A stretch of DNA of 64,000 nt from Branchiostoma belcheri (taxonomy: Eukaryota > Chordata > Leptocardii > Amphioxiformes > Branchiostomatidae): the NCBI RefSeq assembly GCF_001625305.1, contig NW_017803860.1, positions 179,469 to 243,468 on the forward strand, in the 5' to 3' direction. Shown piece by piece: positions 46,589-57,779 of this stretch. The notes under the pieces are model-generated. The model saw only the letters and a program-made list of their open reading frames with translations, had not been told where the DNA came from and did not search any database. Position numbers and translations under genes: made by a program. Within the stretch, counting starts at the first letter, position 1; the number at the start of each line of letters is the position of its first letter.

Positions 46589-49500
46589 GTATGTTTATAT
46601 GTCATTATTAGTAGAGAGTCTTTCATATTGATCTTGTTACTTCCTAATAAGTAATCATATGATAATATTTACCTCGGAGGAAGGAGATATTCTTCCGCAG
46701 AAAGGTTACATAAGTGGGCGCAGTTTTCATGTTCGCAGCTATTTCTCGCGGGTGGGTGATCGGATTGTTTTGGGACTCGGTATACGTTTTGCTATAAGGC
46801 TGCAGATGATGCACGTCCTTTTCTTTTTCTTGTATATGTGTTTTCCTGCATGGAAATGAAACCTTTTGTTGGCCCCTGACGAAAACGGTCGTGCAGGCTT
46901 GGCTTGCCCTGTGGTCAAGGTATTGTCGGATGGTTCCATTTTTATCAGGCGCCTCACAGAGGGGTGTCAGGTTTCGATAAGAAAATAGTTTTTAGTCAGA
47001 TCTTAGGCGTGGGACGGGGTCAGAGGTTATTTGTTCCAGATGTTGGAGATTAGATACAACCGGGCGCCAGTGACGGCAGTGGTGAACATCTGTATTATAC
47101 TGTGTATGGTTATTTACGTCTGATTTACGTTGTGGTAATGTCATTCTGAGTTTCATTACGAGTCTCTGGCAGATTAAATAGAATTTCATAAGTTCGTGAC
47201 TGGGTACATGTTAGAAGCTGCAGATGAAAATGTTGACCTGTGTTAACACAACCTGGAACGCTAAGTCTAACGCACACCATCAACTATACATAACAAACAT
47301 ATAAAAATATACAGTCAATAAAAAGCCAGGAGGCATAATATCTCAGATTACAATTACAGTTCATGTAAATGTTTCATCACATCACATACTACAGACTGTA
47401 CGTTAGAAAGACTTTACACCAATGACTGACATTTTCTGCCTCAATATTTGCAGCTTTCCGACGTGGACCATCCCTGACTCGAGTGAAACAAGAAAATGTA
47501 AGTAAGCCAACAGTTGAAATAGTTTTTTTTTTTTTTTCAATTTAAGTTAAGTTTGTAGGACCTGGTGTATTACCATTTGTTGAGTCTAGTGGTTATGGCA
47601 CCATGACAAATGTTTCTTTCGCATAACCGCCTTTTAGGCGTAACACACCTGTTCCAGTTTTGTACAGTGCGTGGGGTGTGGCTCTCCCAAACATGGGACC
47701 TCCATTTAATGTCCTACCAGAGAGACGTCCCTAACTGAAGCTAGGTACTCATTTCCACCTGCTGTGAGTGAAGTGAGGAAAGTCGTCTAAAGTGCCTTCT
47801 CCAAAGACGCAAGATCGGTGGCATTGGGCAGGATTCAAACCCGGGATCGCTTGTATCTGAGTTGAACACTCTGCCTTTACGCCATACGACCCCACTTGCT
47901 AATTTATGCTATATTTTGTTTGACTAGGACTGCTACAAGATGACCTCTGACCCGCGCGGCGTTGCACTGATCATCAGCAACACCATCTTTACGGACCCGA
48001 CAAGAAACAGGCCGGGAGGAGCGAAGGACCTGGACAGACTCGGGGAGATTTGTGGGAAACTCAAGCTGCAACAGGAGATCAAACAGAACCTTACTGCACA
48101 GGTGGGGGCATTTAGAATAGTAGATATTGGCTTCTATATGTTTGAAAGTTATTGTCCACGATAATTGTTGTTATCTTTTAAACAGTACCTGATACAAGTG
48201 ATCAAAATTGTTCCAAAAGCTGTTCCAATATCTTGGCACTATTTTCACTGCAGAAACATGCTCATTCTCAAACCTGTGTCTTCTTTCGCGTAAAATCGTT
48301 CGACAGCGTGGCACTACATAGCATTGCTTACCCCACGCTATGTCTTTTCTGCCCCCATGTCAGTAGATTTATGCTGTATTTAGTAACATTAGCTGGGGCA
48401 CATCAGTAACAGTAGCTGTTGGTTTCTATGTGTTGGAAAGTAATTGTCCTAGCTATCTGTTGTTTTAACATATAAGAAATTGAAATTTCTTATATGGTAC
48501 CTGATATACTCTCCACGCAGGGGTTTGGGTTTTTTTGGGGGCTATTTTTGTCGTGTTTTTAGTCCTTTTTATCGGGTTTCTTTTATGCACTAGAAATATA
48601 GCCCAAAACCCAAACCTCTGCTTGGAGAGTAACCTGATACAAGTAATTGAAATAAGAGCTGTTCAAATATCATACTAGGCACTAGTTTTGCTAAAGACAT
48701 TCTAGGTATTTCGCTCTGTCAACATTGTGTCTTCTTCAAAATTGTTGCAAAGCGCGACACTACATAATTTAGTTTATCTGCCACTGTACCTCACCTGTCA
48801 CTAAGTCAGTTATTATGTACAATGTATTTAGTATACATTGTGAATACATTGTACAATGTATTTAGTATACATTGTATAACATTCCAAGCACAAACAATGA
48901 TTATAGTTTCCCTTTGCTTCAGTTGACAATCATCTTGTGTTGAACCCACAGCAAATTGAGGCTGTAACAAAGGAAGTCTCCAAGAGAGATCACAGCAGCT
49001 ACGACTGCTTCGTGCTGTTCCTGCTGTCCCATGGCACAGAGACAGGCGTGTTGGGCACAGACGGACAGCACGTGTCTGTGGACAGCATCATTTCTAGTTT
49101 CCAGGCCTGCAAGAGTCTCGTGGGGAAGCCGAAACTTTTCTTCATTCAGGCCTGCAGAGGAGGTGAGAAGCATTTAGTAGTATACTGAAAATCGTAGCTA
49201 ATCATGGGCAGTTACCATTGGACGATAAAACTTTTTCTTTCATGTTAATCATCTTTCCATCCAATTTATTCCCAGGTGACAGGGACAAGGGACTGGAACA
49301 AACAGACTCGGCCACAGATGAAGCAAGCAGCACCTCCCAAACTAGGACAGAAGCATCCAATAGAAGTACTGAGGCCACTGTGTCACCGCCTCCTCCAACA
49401 ATCACATGGGTCACACCTCCAGCCGCTGTGGAGAGTCCTGATGCCGGAGAAACCTTACCTACAGCGAGCGACCGGCTGGTCATGTACGCTACAGTACACG

Positions 49501-52500
49501 GTAAGTACCAAACCCAGGGAACCGGATAATGCTCATCAAAACCAGTTGCCACCAAGTGGTCAAAGTCTATTCATGATTTCCTGAAACTGTTTCATTCTTA
49601 AGCTGAAGAATCGTCAGCTCTGTACAGATGGAATGACTGTCCTACTAACATGATGCCTTTTTGCTACTGTCAAGGAGTCTGAGTGTATAATATCTATGCT
49701 ACTGTAAAGTGATCAATAGCATGCTAATAATCCTCAGATGGAATGTTCGCACGAGAGAGAACGATATCAGTAAGTCACAATTATTCCCTGATGGTATTTC
49801 ACGTCGTGTTCTGACAGGTCACGTGTCCTGGAGAAACTCTGAAACGGGCACGTGGTTGGTCGAGGCCCTCGCTGACGTCATCACTGAACATGCCGACATG
49901 AAGGAGCTACATGACATGCTCATGATGGTGAGCCAACCCCGTGTTCTCTGGCTATCTGTGTGAGCTTAAGCCTTGTGTTCTCTGGCTGTGTGAGCTAACC
50001 CCGTGTTCTCTGGCTATCTGTGTGAGCTAACCCCGTGTTCTCTGGCTATCTGTGTGAGCTAACCCCGTGTTCTCTGGCTATCTGTGTGAGCTAACCCCGT
50101 ATTTTCCTATATATAGCCAGCGTAGTTAGTTTGGTAGTAAGTCTCAGTTAGTAAGAGACTAATGTTAACTGACTAATTCGTGAATCTGATAGTGATGCTT
50201 TTCTTCCATCAACCAGGTAAACGCCAAAGTGGCCAAAACTCAGACCCAAGAGCACAAGTACAAGCAGCAGTCGGAAGTGACGCACACCCTTCGCAAGAGG
50301 CTCTACTTCTTCCCAAGTAGTTCGCCTGGTTCGTACCAATGTCTTTGTCACCTAGTAGTACATGGTTAATGAAATTTATGTAACAATCTCCAAATTAGCA
50401 TGAATCTTAAAGCTTTATTATAAGAAGAATCAAACATGCCACATTGACATCGAATGTTGATTTAGCAAATAACTTCCAACACAACAAAGGCTGACATTTG
50501 CTCGGGGGCTAATACAGTATATTTCACTCCATTTCCCTCCTCATTCCAAAAAGGACCGTCACTGTTTCATATCAACCTTTTGCAGAAATGAACCATCCCA
50601 AAGTTAACATTACTCACAATATCACCCCCCTCTAAAATGGAATTGTCTTACTTTGAACCCCATGCAAGAATCGACTCTTCATAAAACACCACAATTCAAT
50701 GCAAGTTACCCATACTGAATCCTTAGTGTGATGCTACAGCCATTATGACACCAAGTTCCAGGCCATTTTGCATTCATGTATTATGTACTATGTAATGATG
50801 CAAAAACCCAACATATACAGTTTTGGTCTAAGAGATTCTGGCAATAGAGGCTTAGAAGGACATGATTTAATTCTTATGTATCTTTTTAAATTTTTACAGA
50901 AAGTTCTCCTCACCCCAAAAGACCCCAGGACCAGGATGTGACCAGAAACCCTCCAGAGAAGGAAGGTGGAAAAGATGAAGTTGCTGAAACGTCCCGAGGT
51001 TAGTCGCGCAATCGGAGGCCAATTTGTTTTTAGCTAAGCCATGTGCCCCAATTGTAGCAAATATGTGTATCAGCCTATCCTGTAAACCGTGGATGTTTAC
51101 TTTGATGTAAACATCCAAGTTGAAAAGTTTAAAAAGACGAAGTATTCTGGGAAGTAAGCACTGGGTTATAGTTGGAGGCCATTTTGTTTTTGTCTATTAG
51201 TCTCTGTGTGACTCCAAATGTAGCAACAGTATATCATATCAACTGTGCATGTTTTGATGTGTATTGGAATACGTGTATCTAAAGAAATGATACGTTTTAG
51301 TATATTCCTCATAATTTCAGATGTCAGCATGTTCCTCCGTTACATCAAGGAAAATGTGACGGCTGTATGGATGGACCCAATGTTGACAGATTCATTGTTA
51401 GACCAGCAATTTGAAAAAAACCCTCAATGGATGGATTCTGGCACATTCTGGCAATATTTCTTAAGGCCTTAGATGTACATTATTAAATTCTAACGTATCT
51501 TGTTTCATTTCTACAGAAAGTTCCGATCAACACCAGGACCACAACGTGTCTGGAAACCCTCCAGAGGAGTTGGAAAGTGCAAAGGTTCCTGGGACGTCGG
51601 CAGGTTAGTTGGTGGCATTTTGTTTTTGGCCAAGCCGACTATACCCAAGATGTAGCAAACATGTGTATCTTGAGTGTAGTAGCAGCCTATCCTATCAACT
51701 GTGCATGTTTTGATGCATTTTGGAATATGTGTATCTAAATATTATATTTTCATACTACCATATTCCTCATAGGTTCAGATGTCAGCAGGTACTTCCGTTA
51801 CGTCAAGAATAATGCGACGGCCGAATGGAAGGACCTTGGTGAGGAATTAGGACTGAGCTGGGCAGAAGTCACCGACATTGAAAAGAGGTACAGTGATGAC
51901 AAGTCTCGCTGCCGGGACACGTTGCAGGAGTGGAAGAAACGGAAAGGAGAAACCGCCACCATAACTGTCCTGATGGACGCTCTGAGGAAAGTGAAGCTGA
52001 TGAGTGTCGTGGATGGACTAAAGAATGAGTTTCCAGGTAAGGCAGGCACCGTGTTTTACCCAAACTAATCATTATCTTTAAAAAAGTTATCGTTTCCAAA
52101 AGTTATCTTTAAAGTAAATCGATTGAGGCCTTCTTATCGTCTTTATACAGGGTTTCTTAAAGTTTCTTAGGCCTTCTTAACAGTTTATTCATAAAATCAG
52201 CCACCTGTACAAAACATGCTGAATAACACTGAATCTAGTTGTTGTAACTTGTATGGCAAATAAAAATTAACATACATATACATGGCAGAGAAACACACAA
52301 ACATGGCATTACAAAACGCCTCACAATGGGCACTAAAAGTAAAGACAAGAACGTCCTACTGAGAAGACTCGTTGTACAGGCATATTGCCTTGTGTAAGAA
52401 AGTTTTCAGTCTCAGTCTGGATTTCGGCCATAAGTGCGGACATAGTTCATTTTGCCTTTCTTGTTTCATTTTTATAGAACTCGAGGAGCACGATGCACCT

Positions 52501-54687
52501 GGAAACCCTCCGGCAGGTTAGTTAGCAGCCACTTGTTTCTAGCTAAGCCGTCACCATAATGTTCAAGATGTAGCAAATATGTGTATCACCCGAAAAAGCA
52601 CAGAGCATCGATGCACTGTATGTGAGACACTGTGAGACACGTGACAAGCCAGTTATATTATACCAAAGATAGGAACAGCAGTTTTTTTTAATACCATATA
52701 AAAAATGGATGCAAAATATTCTCTGTAGTGAAAAAAATATGGCATATTCTGAAACAACACAGTACGTTAGCCCCAAAAGTGTACATTATCGTACATGCCC
52801 GAGTCTTGACGGTTAAAAACTGAGATTGGGTTGTACATAGTGAAAGAATGCTTTAACCTTATACTTTATAGATTCATTCATGTAAACATTGAACTATAAT
52901 ACTCCAATTCAAAGAGAAATGAAGTAGTGTGAAGTATTACGTATATATTGGGACACTGAAATTGCTAGCAACAGCAACAAACGAATAACAGGGACAATAT
53001 GGTAAAAAAAATGCTCCAATTTGTTTGGAATAGGGACTTTTAGCACATGCAACTGACCACTGTTATTTCTAAATTAGACTGCTAGTAACCTGAAAAATCT
53101 GAAACGTGTCAGACATGTGGACAATGGTGCAGAAAAAAGTATGTCAGAAGAAAATAGCAAATCCACGGCTGGATTATCATTGGATGAGATCTAATGAATC
53201 TACAGTGGTTTTAGCAATTGCTCATCTGTATTTCAGATGGAGCCTCCAGTCGTCAGGATTCAGCAGGAGGTGGCCAACATTCAAAGGGTACCTATCCGGT
53301 TCAATTCTTCTACTGTCTGATAAAAGTTAAAGTTACTTAGTGAAAAAAAGACAGCATTATAAAAAATTAATGCAAATGACTTCCTATAGGTACCCCGGTT
53401 CTGCATTTATATTCAGACCTTTGTTTTTGCTTTCCTACAGGCCCCAGATTACCAGTAATCGTGTTGATCAACGACGAGTATGGAACTTCCAAGGGAGGAA
53501 TTTCTACCATCAACTGCCAGGCGAGCCAAACCCTGGCGAGCAATGGGGCAGTCGTGTACGCCACAGTCCTACAGCTGAATGTACCCAAAGAAGACCAGGA
53601 GGCAGCAGACAGAGATGGTGTCACGCTGATAAAACCAGTACAAATAGACAAGGAGTCGGTGCCATCACTAGACTGGCTTACTAAGTACCACAGCGTCCAC
53701 TTCCCAGACCTTCCTAAAGACGTCACCTGCATCATCGGCCATGCTGACATCACAGATACCGCAGCGAGAAACATCCACAACGCGTACTACAAGGACAAAG
53801 CAGATCTCATCATGTTCACCCATGTCATACGCGAGGATACAGAGTACTACAAGGGAGGTGAGAATGCCATGAAAGCACGGGAGAAAGAGAATGACATGCT
53901 CGATAAAGTCGACAACGCAAAGGCAGCTTTCTCGGTTGGCAAGCGGATCTTCGACCATTTCAGCACTAAGTACAAGGGAGATAAGAAACCTGACCACCAC
54001 CACATCTTCCTACCAAAGCCATCTGAGCTGTTCCTGGCTAAAGATGTAAAACCCGGGGGAGGACAGAAGGTCGTCCTGTCCATCGGCAGGGTGAGGAAAG
54101 TGGAGAAGCTGAAAGGTCATGACCTCGTGGGAGAGTCCATGAGGGAGGTGATAAAGACAATCAAGAACGCCCGGTGGTGTGTCCGCGGCATCAGCAAGGA
54201 CGACTTTGAGACGAGCAAGAAGATCCTGGAAGACGCCATGAACAGTCTCAAACTGAACCCCACCCTGCTGCCGTACGGGACCCAGGAGGAGATCAGGGAC
54301 GACATGATGAAAGCCCACCTGGTCCTGATGCCGTCCCGCTCCGAGCCATTTGGGCTGGTCGGCCTGGAGGCCATCGCCGCTGGCATCCCCGTCCTTATCT
54401 CCGACCAAACCGGCCTGGCAGACATGATCACCGACTTGATCCAAAAGGGTAAGCTCCACCCGGACCGCAAGCAAGTCATCGTGGAGACCAGCGTGAACGA
54501 CCGCGATCGTGCAAATGATGTAAAGAGGTGGGCAGACCGAATCGTGCACATCCTCAACTACAGCAAATACGAGTTCGAGAAAGCCGCCAGGTTCAAGCAG
54601 GAGCTCGTGGCGTCCAGGTACTGGGAGGAATCCCACAATGCCTTCCTGCAGGCCTGCGGGGTCACGGCTGGAGCAGCAGATCAGTAG
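42346..54687 (+). CDS. LRR-Roc-COR-caspase-Death-glycosyltransferase fusion protein (right paralogue)
   Basis: Predicted 2299-residue protein. Exons: 42346-46588, 47454-47497, 47928-48101, 48952-49162, 49276-49500, 49818-49927, 50217-50328, 50900-50998, 51517-51603, 51779-52036, 52478-52516, 53237-53287 and 53441-54687 (stop TAG). All are GT-AG and in frame. Domains in order: LRRs to ~790; Roc (P-loop GEKMAGKTS 819, DFGGQ 866, SKKD); COR to ~1414; caspase 1430 to ~1680 (His 1514, Cys 1555); Death 1769-1854; GT-B glycosyltransferase 1885-2299 (E-x7-E at 2186 and 2194). I infer a sensor-switch-effector protein of innate immunity or cell death. A 2A leader exon may precede it. Single-transcript status is predicted, not shown; two or more overlapping transcripts are possible. 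Confidence 0.82.
43195..44712 (+). repeat. Tandem LRR-coding repeat, 22 units of 69 bp (right gene)
   Basis: Twenty-one near-identical 23-residue LRR units and one divergent capping unit, against 11 and one in the left gene. The regular 138-bp alternation breaks at several places (units 5-6, 12-13, 19-21), where two units of one type are adjacent, which marks past unequal exchanges. Variable residues before the conserved Asn or Cys include G, N, R, W, F, C, Y, M and Q. Confidence 0.9.
46668..47330. other. Insertion of about 660 bp in intron 1 (right gene only)
   Basis: The left gene's intron passes from AATCATATGATATTT directly to conserved sequence before exon 2, while the right gene carries this extra block. 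No coding region or clear terminal repeats are recognised. It is probably a mobile element of unknown type. Confidence 0.45.
47454..47497 (+). CDS. Short linker exon 2 (right gene)
   Basis: A 44-nt exon from TTTGCAG to GTAAGT, phase 1 in and phase 0 out. It codes for a basic linker between COR and caspase (FRRGPSLTRVKQEN). Confidence 0.75.
47545..47905 (-). mobile_element. tRNA-derived SINE in intron 2 (right gene)
   Basis: Same SINE and same site as 3975-4345 in the left gene, with small indels. It is shared by descent and not a functional tRNA. Confidence 0.7.
47928..48101 (+). CDS. Caspase exon a: N-terminal p20 (right gene)
   Basis: A 174-nt exon, phase 0 at both ends, almost identical to the left gene's exon. 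The encoded DCYKMTSDPRGVALIISN block and KDLDRL helix are typical of the caspase large subunit. Confidence 0.85.
48500..48640. repeat. Fold-back element in a caspase intron (right gene)
   Basis: Left CTCTCCACGCAGGGGTTTGG and right CCAAACCTCTGCTTGGAGAG arms form an inverted repeat. It is orthologous to the one at 5748-5885. Confidence 0.6.
48952..49162 (+). CDS. Caspase exon b: catalytic p20 exon (right gene)
   Basis: A 211-nt exon that carries LFLLSHG (His 1514 of the predicted protein) and FFIQACRGG (Cys 1555). Both residues of the catalytic dyad and their surroundings are intact. Confidence 0.9.
49276..49500 (+). CDS. Caspase exon c: acidic linker and p10 start (right gene)
   Basis: A 225-nt exon, phase 1 at both ends. 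The Asp/Thr/Ser-rich linker with Pro-rich PPPPTITW is followed by ASDRLVMYATVHG. The linker differs from the left gene by a five-residue insertion and several substitutions. Confidence 0.83.
49818..49927 (+). CDS. Caspase exon d: p10 core (right gene)
   Basis: A 110-nt exon coding for HVSWRNSETGTWLVEALAD, with the SWRN substrate-binding loop. The donor GTGAGC leads directly into the short minisatellite. Confidence 0.85.
49928..50102. repeat. 32-bp minisatellite, about 5 units (right gene)
   Basis: Same GTGAGCTAACCCCGTGTTCT-type unit as the left gene's 24-copy array. The first units abut the donor of the p10 exon. Confidence 0.88.
50217..50328 (+). CDS. Caspase exon e: p10 C-terminus (right gene)
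   Basis: A 112-nt exon ending THTLRKRLYFFPSSSPG. It is two codons shorter than the left gene's exon and leaves in phase 1 at GTTCGT. Confidence 0.8.
50900..50998 (+). CDS. Linker exon (right gene)
   Basis: A 99-nt phase-1-to-1 exon between TTTTTACAG and GTTAGT. It codes for a hydrophilic SSPHPKRPQDQD...NPPEKEGG linker, and shares the NPPE core with the next two linkers. Confidence 0.7.
51321..51472 (+). pseudogene. Degenerate Death-domain exon (right gene)
   Basis: After ATTTCAG it codes for DVSMFLRYIKENVTAVWM, a match to the first 18 residues of the intact Death exon at 51779. It loses the domain pattern, has no donor in frame, and stops at TAG (51470-51472). If retained, it would end the protein before the Death and GT domains. 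Confidence 0.6.
51517..51603 (+). CDS. Linker exon before the Death domain (right gene)
   Basis: An 87-nt phase-1-to-1 exon. It codes for ESSDQHQDHNVSGNPPEELE and a further SAG end. It matches 9573-9659 of the left gene almost base for base. Confidence 0.7.
51779..52036 (+). CDS. Death-domain exon (right gene)
   Basis: A 258-nt exon, phase 1 at both ends, coding for residues 1769-1854. It fits the Death fold family: DVSRYFRYVK helix, AEWKDLGEELGLSWAEV, DIEKRYSDD, CRDTLQEWKKRKGE and ATITVLMDALRKVKLMSVVD. The Trp and LxxELGL core are conserved. Death domains pair with other Death domains to build signalling platforms, so this could couple the receptor to an adaptor. No counterpart is intact in the left gene. 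Confidence 0.85.
52250..52445 (-). mobile_element. Possible LINE 3' tail
   Basis: On the minus strand, CCGAAATCCAGACTGAGACT leads into a short frame (PKSRLRLKTFLHKA) and an AT-rich tail, in the style of LINE C-termini. Weak support. Confidence 0.35.
52478..52516 (+). CDS. Linker exon (right gene)
   Basis: A 39-nt phase-1-to-1 exon after TTTTTATAG coding for ELEEHDAPGNPPAG, again with the NPP core. Confidence 0.6.
53237..53287 (+). CDS. Linker exon before the GT domain (right gene)
   Basis: A 51-nt phase-1-to-1 exon after TATTTCAG, coding for a Gly/Ser/Gln-rich linker (SSRQDSAGGGQHSK). The donor is GTACCT, weaker than most here. Confidence 0.55.
53441..54687 (+). CDS. Terminal exon: GT-B glycosyltransferase domain (right gene)
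   Basis: A 1247-nt exon giving residues 1885-2299, ending TAG. It fits GT4-type glycosyltransferases: an N-terminal LPVIVLINDEYGTSKGGIS strand and GG loop, an IIGHADIT segment, then SIGRV, and near the end SRSEPFGLVGLE, the E-x7-E nucleotide-sugar motif (2186, 2194), followed by AIAAGIPVLIS. GT4 domains of this kind are reported as effector parts in conflict (immunity-type) systems. Donor sugar and acceptor are unknown. It could also be a separate single-exon gene, but the 5' junction is in frame with an acceptor. Confidence 0.85.
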
Positions 54688-54945
54688 AGGTCATGGGGCA
54701 ACAGTGGACGCCACAATCAGGGTGCTGAGAAATTTGGGGCTACGACCTGGAGTATTTGTGCACCCTAAGAAACAGTTCCTGAAATAATACGATCTACCAC
54801 CTTAAGAGCAATCGCCTTTCTGTACACACACAATCCTAGAAAACAAGATTAGCAGCATCAGTTCTGTGGTCTCTGCCAGAGTCACTTATGATGATGTTGT
54901 CAACATACAAGTGGGAAGCAAGAAGAGTAGGCAAAATGACAATTA
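54688..54945. other. 3' flank of the right gene
   Basis: Probable 3' UTR start and intergenic sequence. A possible AATAAAG polyadenylation hexamer lies farther right at about 55065, inside the retroelement fragment. Confidence 0.4.
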
Positions 54946-56175
54946 GTGACAAAAAAATGGCATGTAGATTTGCGAATGAGTGAAGGAAAGACACTAGAAA
55001 CAGGAGCCTCATGCAACGTGATCAGTGAAGGTGACTTCCAGAAGTTTGAGCAAAGAATAAAGCCCAGCAAAGCAAGACTGAAGCTTCACCAAGGAACTAT
55101 CCTCAAGCCAGTTGGCCCACAGGCCAAGCCATCCTGAGTACCAGGCATCAAGACAAAACCACAGATCTAGAGTTCCAGATTGTCAATGCACGACAACATC
55201 CTTTTTCATCAGCTGAAATCAGTACACAGTTAGGACTGATCATCCTAAACACCAAAACACCCTGCCATCAAGGCCTAGGCCCCAGGGAAAACCTATTTTG
55301 GCCAGGTGTGAGCGGTCAGCTCCGGGAGAAAATGAAAACAAGTGCAACACATACCAGCCGAGGACAACCAGAAACACTAACAGTTACTAAACATGTATCA
55401 CACCGAAAACCTACCACACCATGGAGTCAGGAATCTATGGATCGTGACAGAACAGCAAAGTTCTTTATTCACAACCACTTGTTTAACAAGAGCCGACGTT
55501 TCGATGGCCGCCTGTGATCTTTATCACTGCAATTATGTGACCAGTGACACAGTGAACCAGTCATAATTGCCTTGATGAAGATGACAGACGGTCGTCGAAA
55601 CGTCGGCTGTTCTTAAACAAGTGGTCGTGCATGAATAAAGAACTTTGCTGTTCAATCATTACCCAAACGGATGAAAGTATTTACGGATTAACTGGTGACA
55701 GTAGATCAATACTTTCGGAAGCGAGATGAACTTCAACAGAAATCACTTGTCTACAAAGATAGCCATACGGAAAGAAAGTTCAGCTGCCATGTGCAGCGTG
55801 TATCTCCGAGAGAAATCAGAAACACATTCAGGAGACAACAAAGAACTAACAAAAGAGGAAACTACTGTAACAGTGTTGCTTTGTGGACAGCAGAAGCAGC
55901 ACTCTGACATTAACAGCTGTACCAACACCACATGACACAACCGTCAGACGAAACCATAAGGGCACCAGACCAAATGGACTCGTAAATCGGAAATGGACTA
56001 TGATTATGGACTGTACGATCACGGACTATGATAAATATAGAATTTCTTGGTACACTGTATTAGGAATAGATCAAGTAGTACAGATTGCATAATGGTATAT
56101 ATATATATATATATAATAATGCAGGCTATTAATTATATAATCTGGAACTGACATATTGTTTGCAAAAGAAAGGGG
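54946..56175 (+). mobile_element. Degraded Ty3/gypsy retrotransposon fragment
   Basis: A frame at 54946-55137 contains TLETGASCNVISEGDFQKF, a retropepsin active-site region with DTG changed to ETG. Further on, LEFQIVNARQHPF and STQLGLIIL fit the protease end, and LFWPGVSGQLREKM at about 55295 fits an integrase zinc-finger region. Most of the reverse transcriptase is missing and frames shift. It ends at a polypurine run AAAAGAAAGGGGA (56164-56176). Inactive. Confidence 0.65.
55447..55655. repeat. Fold-back element inside the gypsy fragment
   Basis: The left arm, around 55450-55525, contains CAGCAAAGTTCTTTATTCA and GCCGACGTTTCGA. The right arm, around 55575-55652, is its inverse with few mismatches (TCGAAACGTCGGC, TGAATAAAGAACTTTGCTG). 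Arms are about 75 bp. Confidence 0.8.
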
Positions 56176-56176
56176 A

Positions 56177-56470
56177 TGTTACAAGTAAGACACTGCAGTG
56201 AGGACATCCTCTCCATATCTATGTAACTTTAAGTTAGTACACTGTCAGGTAGAGGGATATTATTTTATACAATCATTATCTAGCGGTAACTCGTAGTGTA
56301 GCTATAGCTTAGCCTACTGATTCAGAAGGTATATTCAAGCAGGTACAAGTTTTGTGTTTAGTTTTTATTTAGTTACATGTCTGAGATCATTTGGATGCTG
56401 AGGAGACTATTACAGAGTAAGTTGTAGTCAGTGTGGCGGATATAAAAAAATTATATGTAATCATGAAGAC
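56177..56470 (+). repeat. Candidate 3' LTR of the gypsy fragment
   Basis: TGTTACAAGTAAGACACTGC starts just after the polypurine tract, as a Ty3/gypsy LTR should. The 3' boundary is not clear and no second LTR is visible. Confidence 0.4.
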
Positions 56471-56849
56471 ATGTTACCTTCCATAAAGTACTTAAACCTT
56501 GCTGAAATGGCCATTTGGCACCAGATTTGTATGGGTTATGAGGTTAGGCAGCAGGGAGAAGGTTGAACAGGCAACTTTATTATGGGGAGGTACACTGTAC
56601 AATATATAATGCATCTACATTAACCTTCAGCCTGCTAAGGTAGCCATTTGTCAGCAGATTTGTATATTATTGCATTGTTTGGGTTAGGCAGCAGGGAGAT
56701 GGTTAAATAGAAACAGAACTCAAAGTCATATAGGAAGGTACGCTGTACAATGTGTCTACATTAACATTTAGCATATAATTGAGGTAGCCTTTTGGCACCA
56801 GATTTGTAGTGGTTTAGGTTATGGGCTATGGCAAAATTTGCAGTTTTTA
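56471..56849. other. Repeated AT-rich spacer
   Basis: Three diverged repeats of a segment such as TTTGGCACCAGATTTGTA and GGTTAGGCAGCAGGGAGA occur at roughly 100-160 bp spacing. No gene. Confidence 0.5.
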
Positions 56850-56892
56850 CCTTCGCCAAGAAGGTTATGTTTTCAGGGGCGTTCGTGTATGT

Positions 56893-56928
<36 letters not shown>

Positions 56929-57779
56929 CTGTAAACACGATAACTTGAGAAGGCCTTGATGGATTGCTTGATACTTGGTAGGTGGGTAGGTCTTGATGAG
57001 ACCTCAAAATGATTAGATTTTGGACCCCCTAGCGGCTTGTTATGGTATTGCAGCTGAACTTCCGGTTTTGATATCTCATGATCTAGACATGCTATGGTGA
57101 TGAAATTTGGATGGTAGGTAGCTCTTGTGCTGGGGAAGAAGTGACGTGAGTTTAGGCCCCCTAGCGGCTTGCTCTGGAACTGCAGGGATATATTCTTGAA
57201 AATATTCAAAAGGGGATAACTCAAGAACCAGTTGACGGATCGTTGTGGTTTTTGGTATGTAGGTAGCTTATGTGATGCTTAATATAATTATGTGACAATT
57301 ATGCAAATATGGATGTAATTTGCATAATTTATGAGGAAATTCTATAAATCATCTGCATTCCATGATAGGACAATTGAAGCTTGTGACATTGGTAATTGAC
57401 AACGAGAGAAACACGGGAAGATATTGATTATGTTAATAATGACTTAATTTGCATAATTAATGAGAAAATTTTATAATTATGTAATGATAACTGCCTGGAA
57501 TTTCATACTTGTGGTATTTGAAAGTTAAATTGAGGTGAACATCATCAAACATAATTTATTCAAATCAGGACCTCATATGCATAATTTATTAGGAAATGCT
57601 AGAATGCATTGTTTGTTAATATAAGACTGTCTTTTGGTTGAGATTATGATAAAATGATATAATTCATGAAAATTAGGTTCCTATTTCTTAAATCAGGGGG
57701 GAATAATCTAATCTATAATTTGTCAGTCATAAAGATTAACATCATTTGGCGAAGGTATGAGATCGGGGAACTCTAGTTT
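56850..57779. mobile_element. 0.93-kb terminal-inverted-repeat element, copy 2
   Basis: Near-identical to 4352-5277, with the same ends (TTACCTTCGCCAA and TTGGCGAAGGTA plus about 20 bases). The GT run is longer and a few small indels are present. Located downstream of the right gene. Confidence 0.8.

Noticed and set aside
54010..54636. Minus-strand frame of 208 codons opposite the GT domain
   Set aside because: Composition is explained by GC-rich codons of the GT exon on the plus strand.
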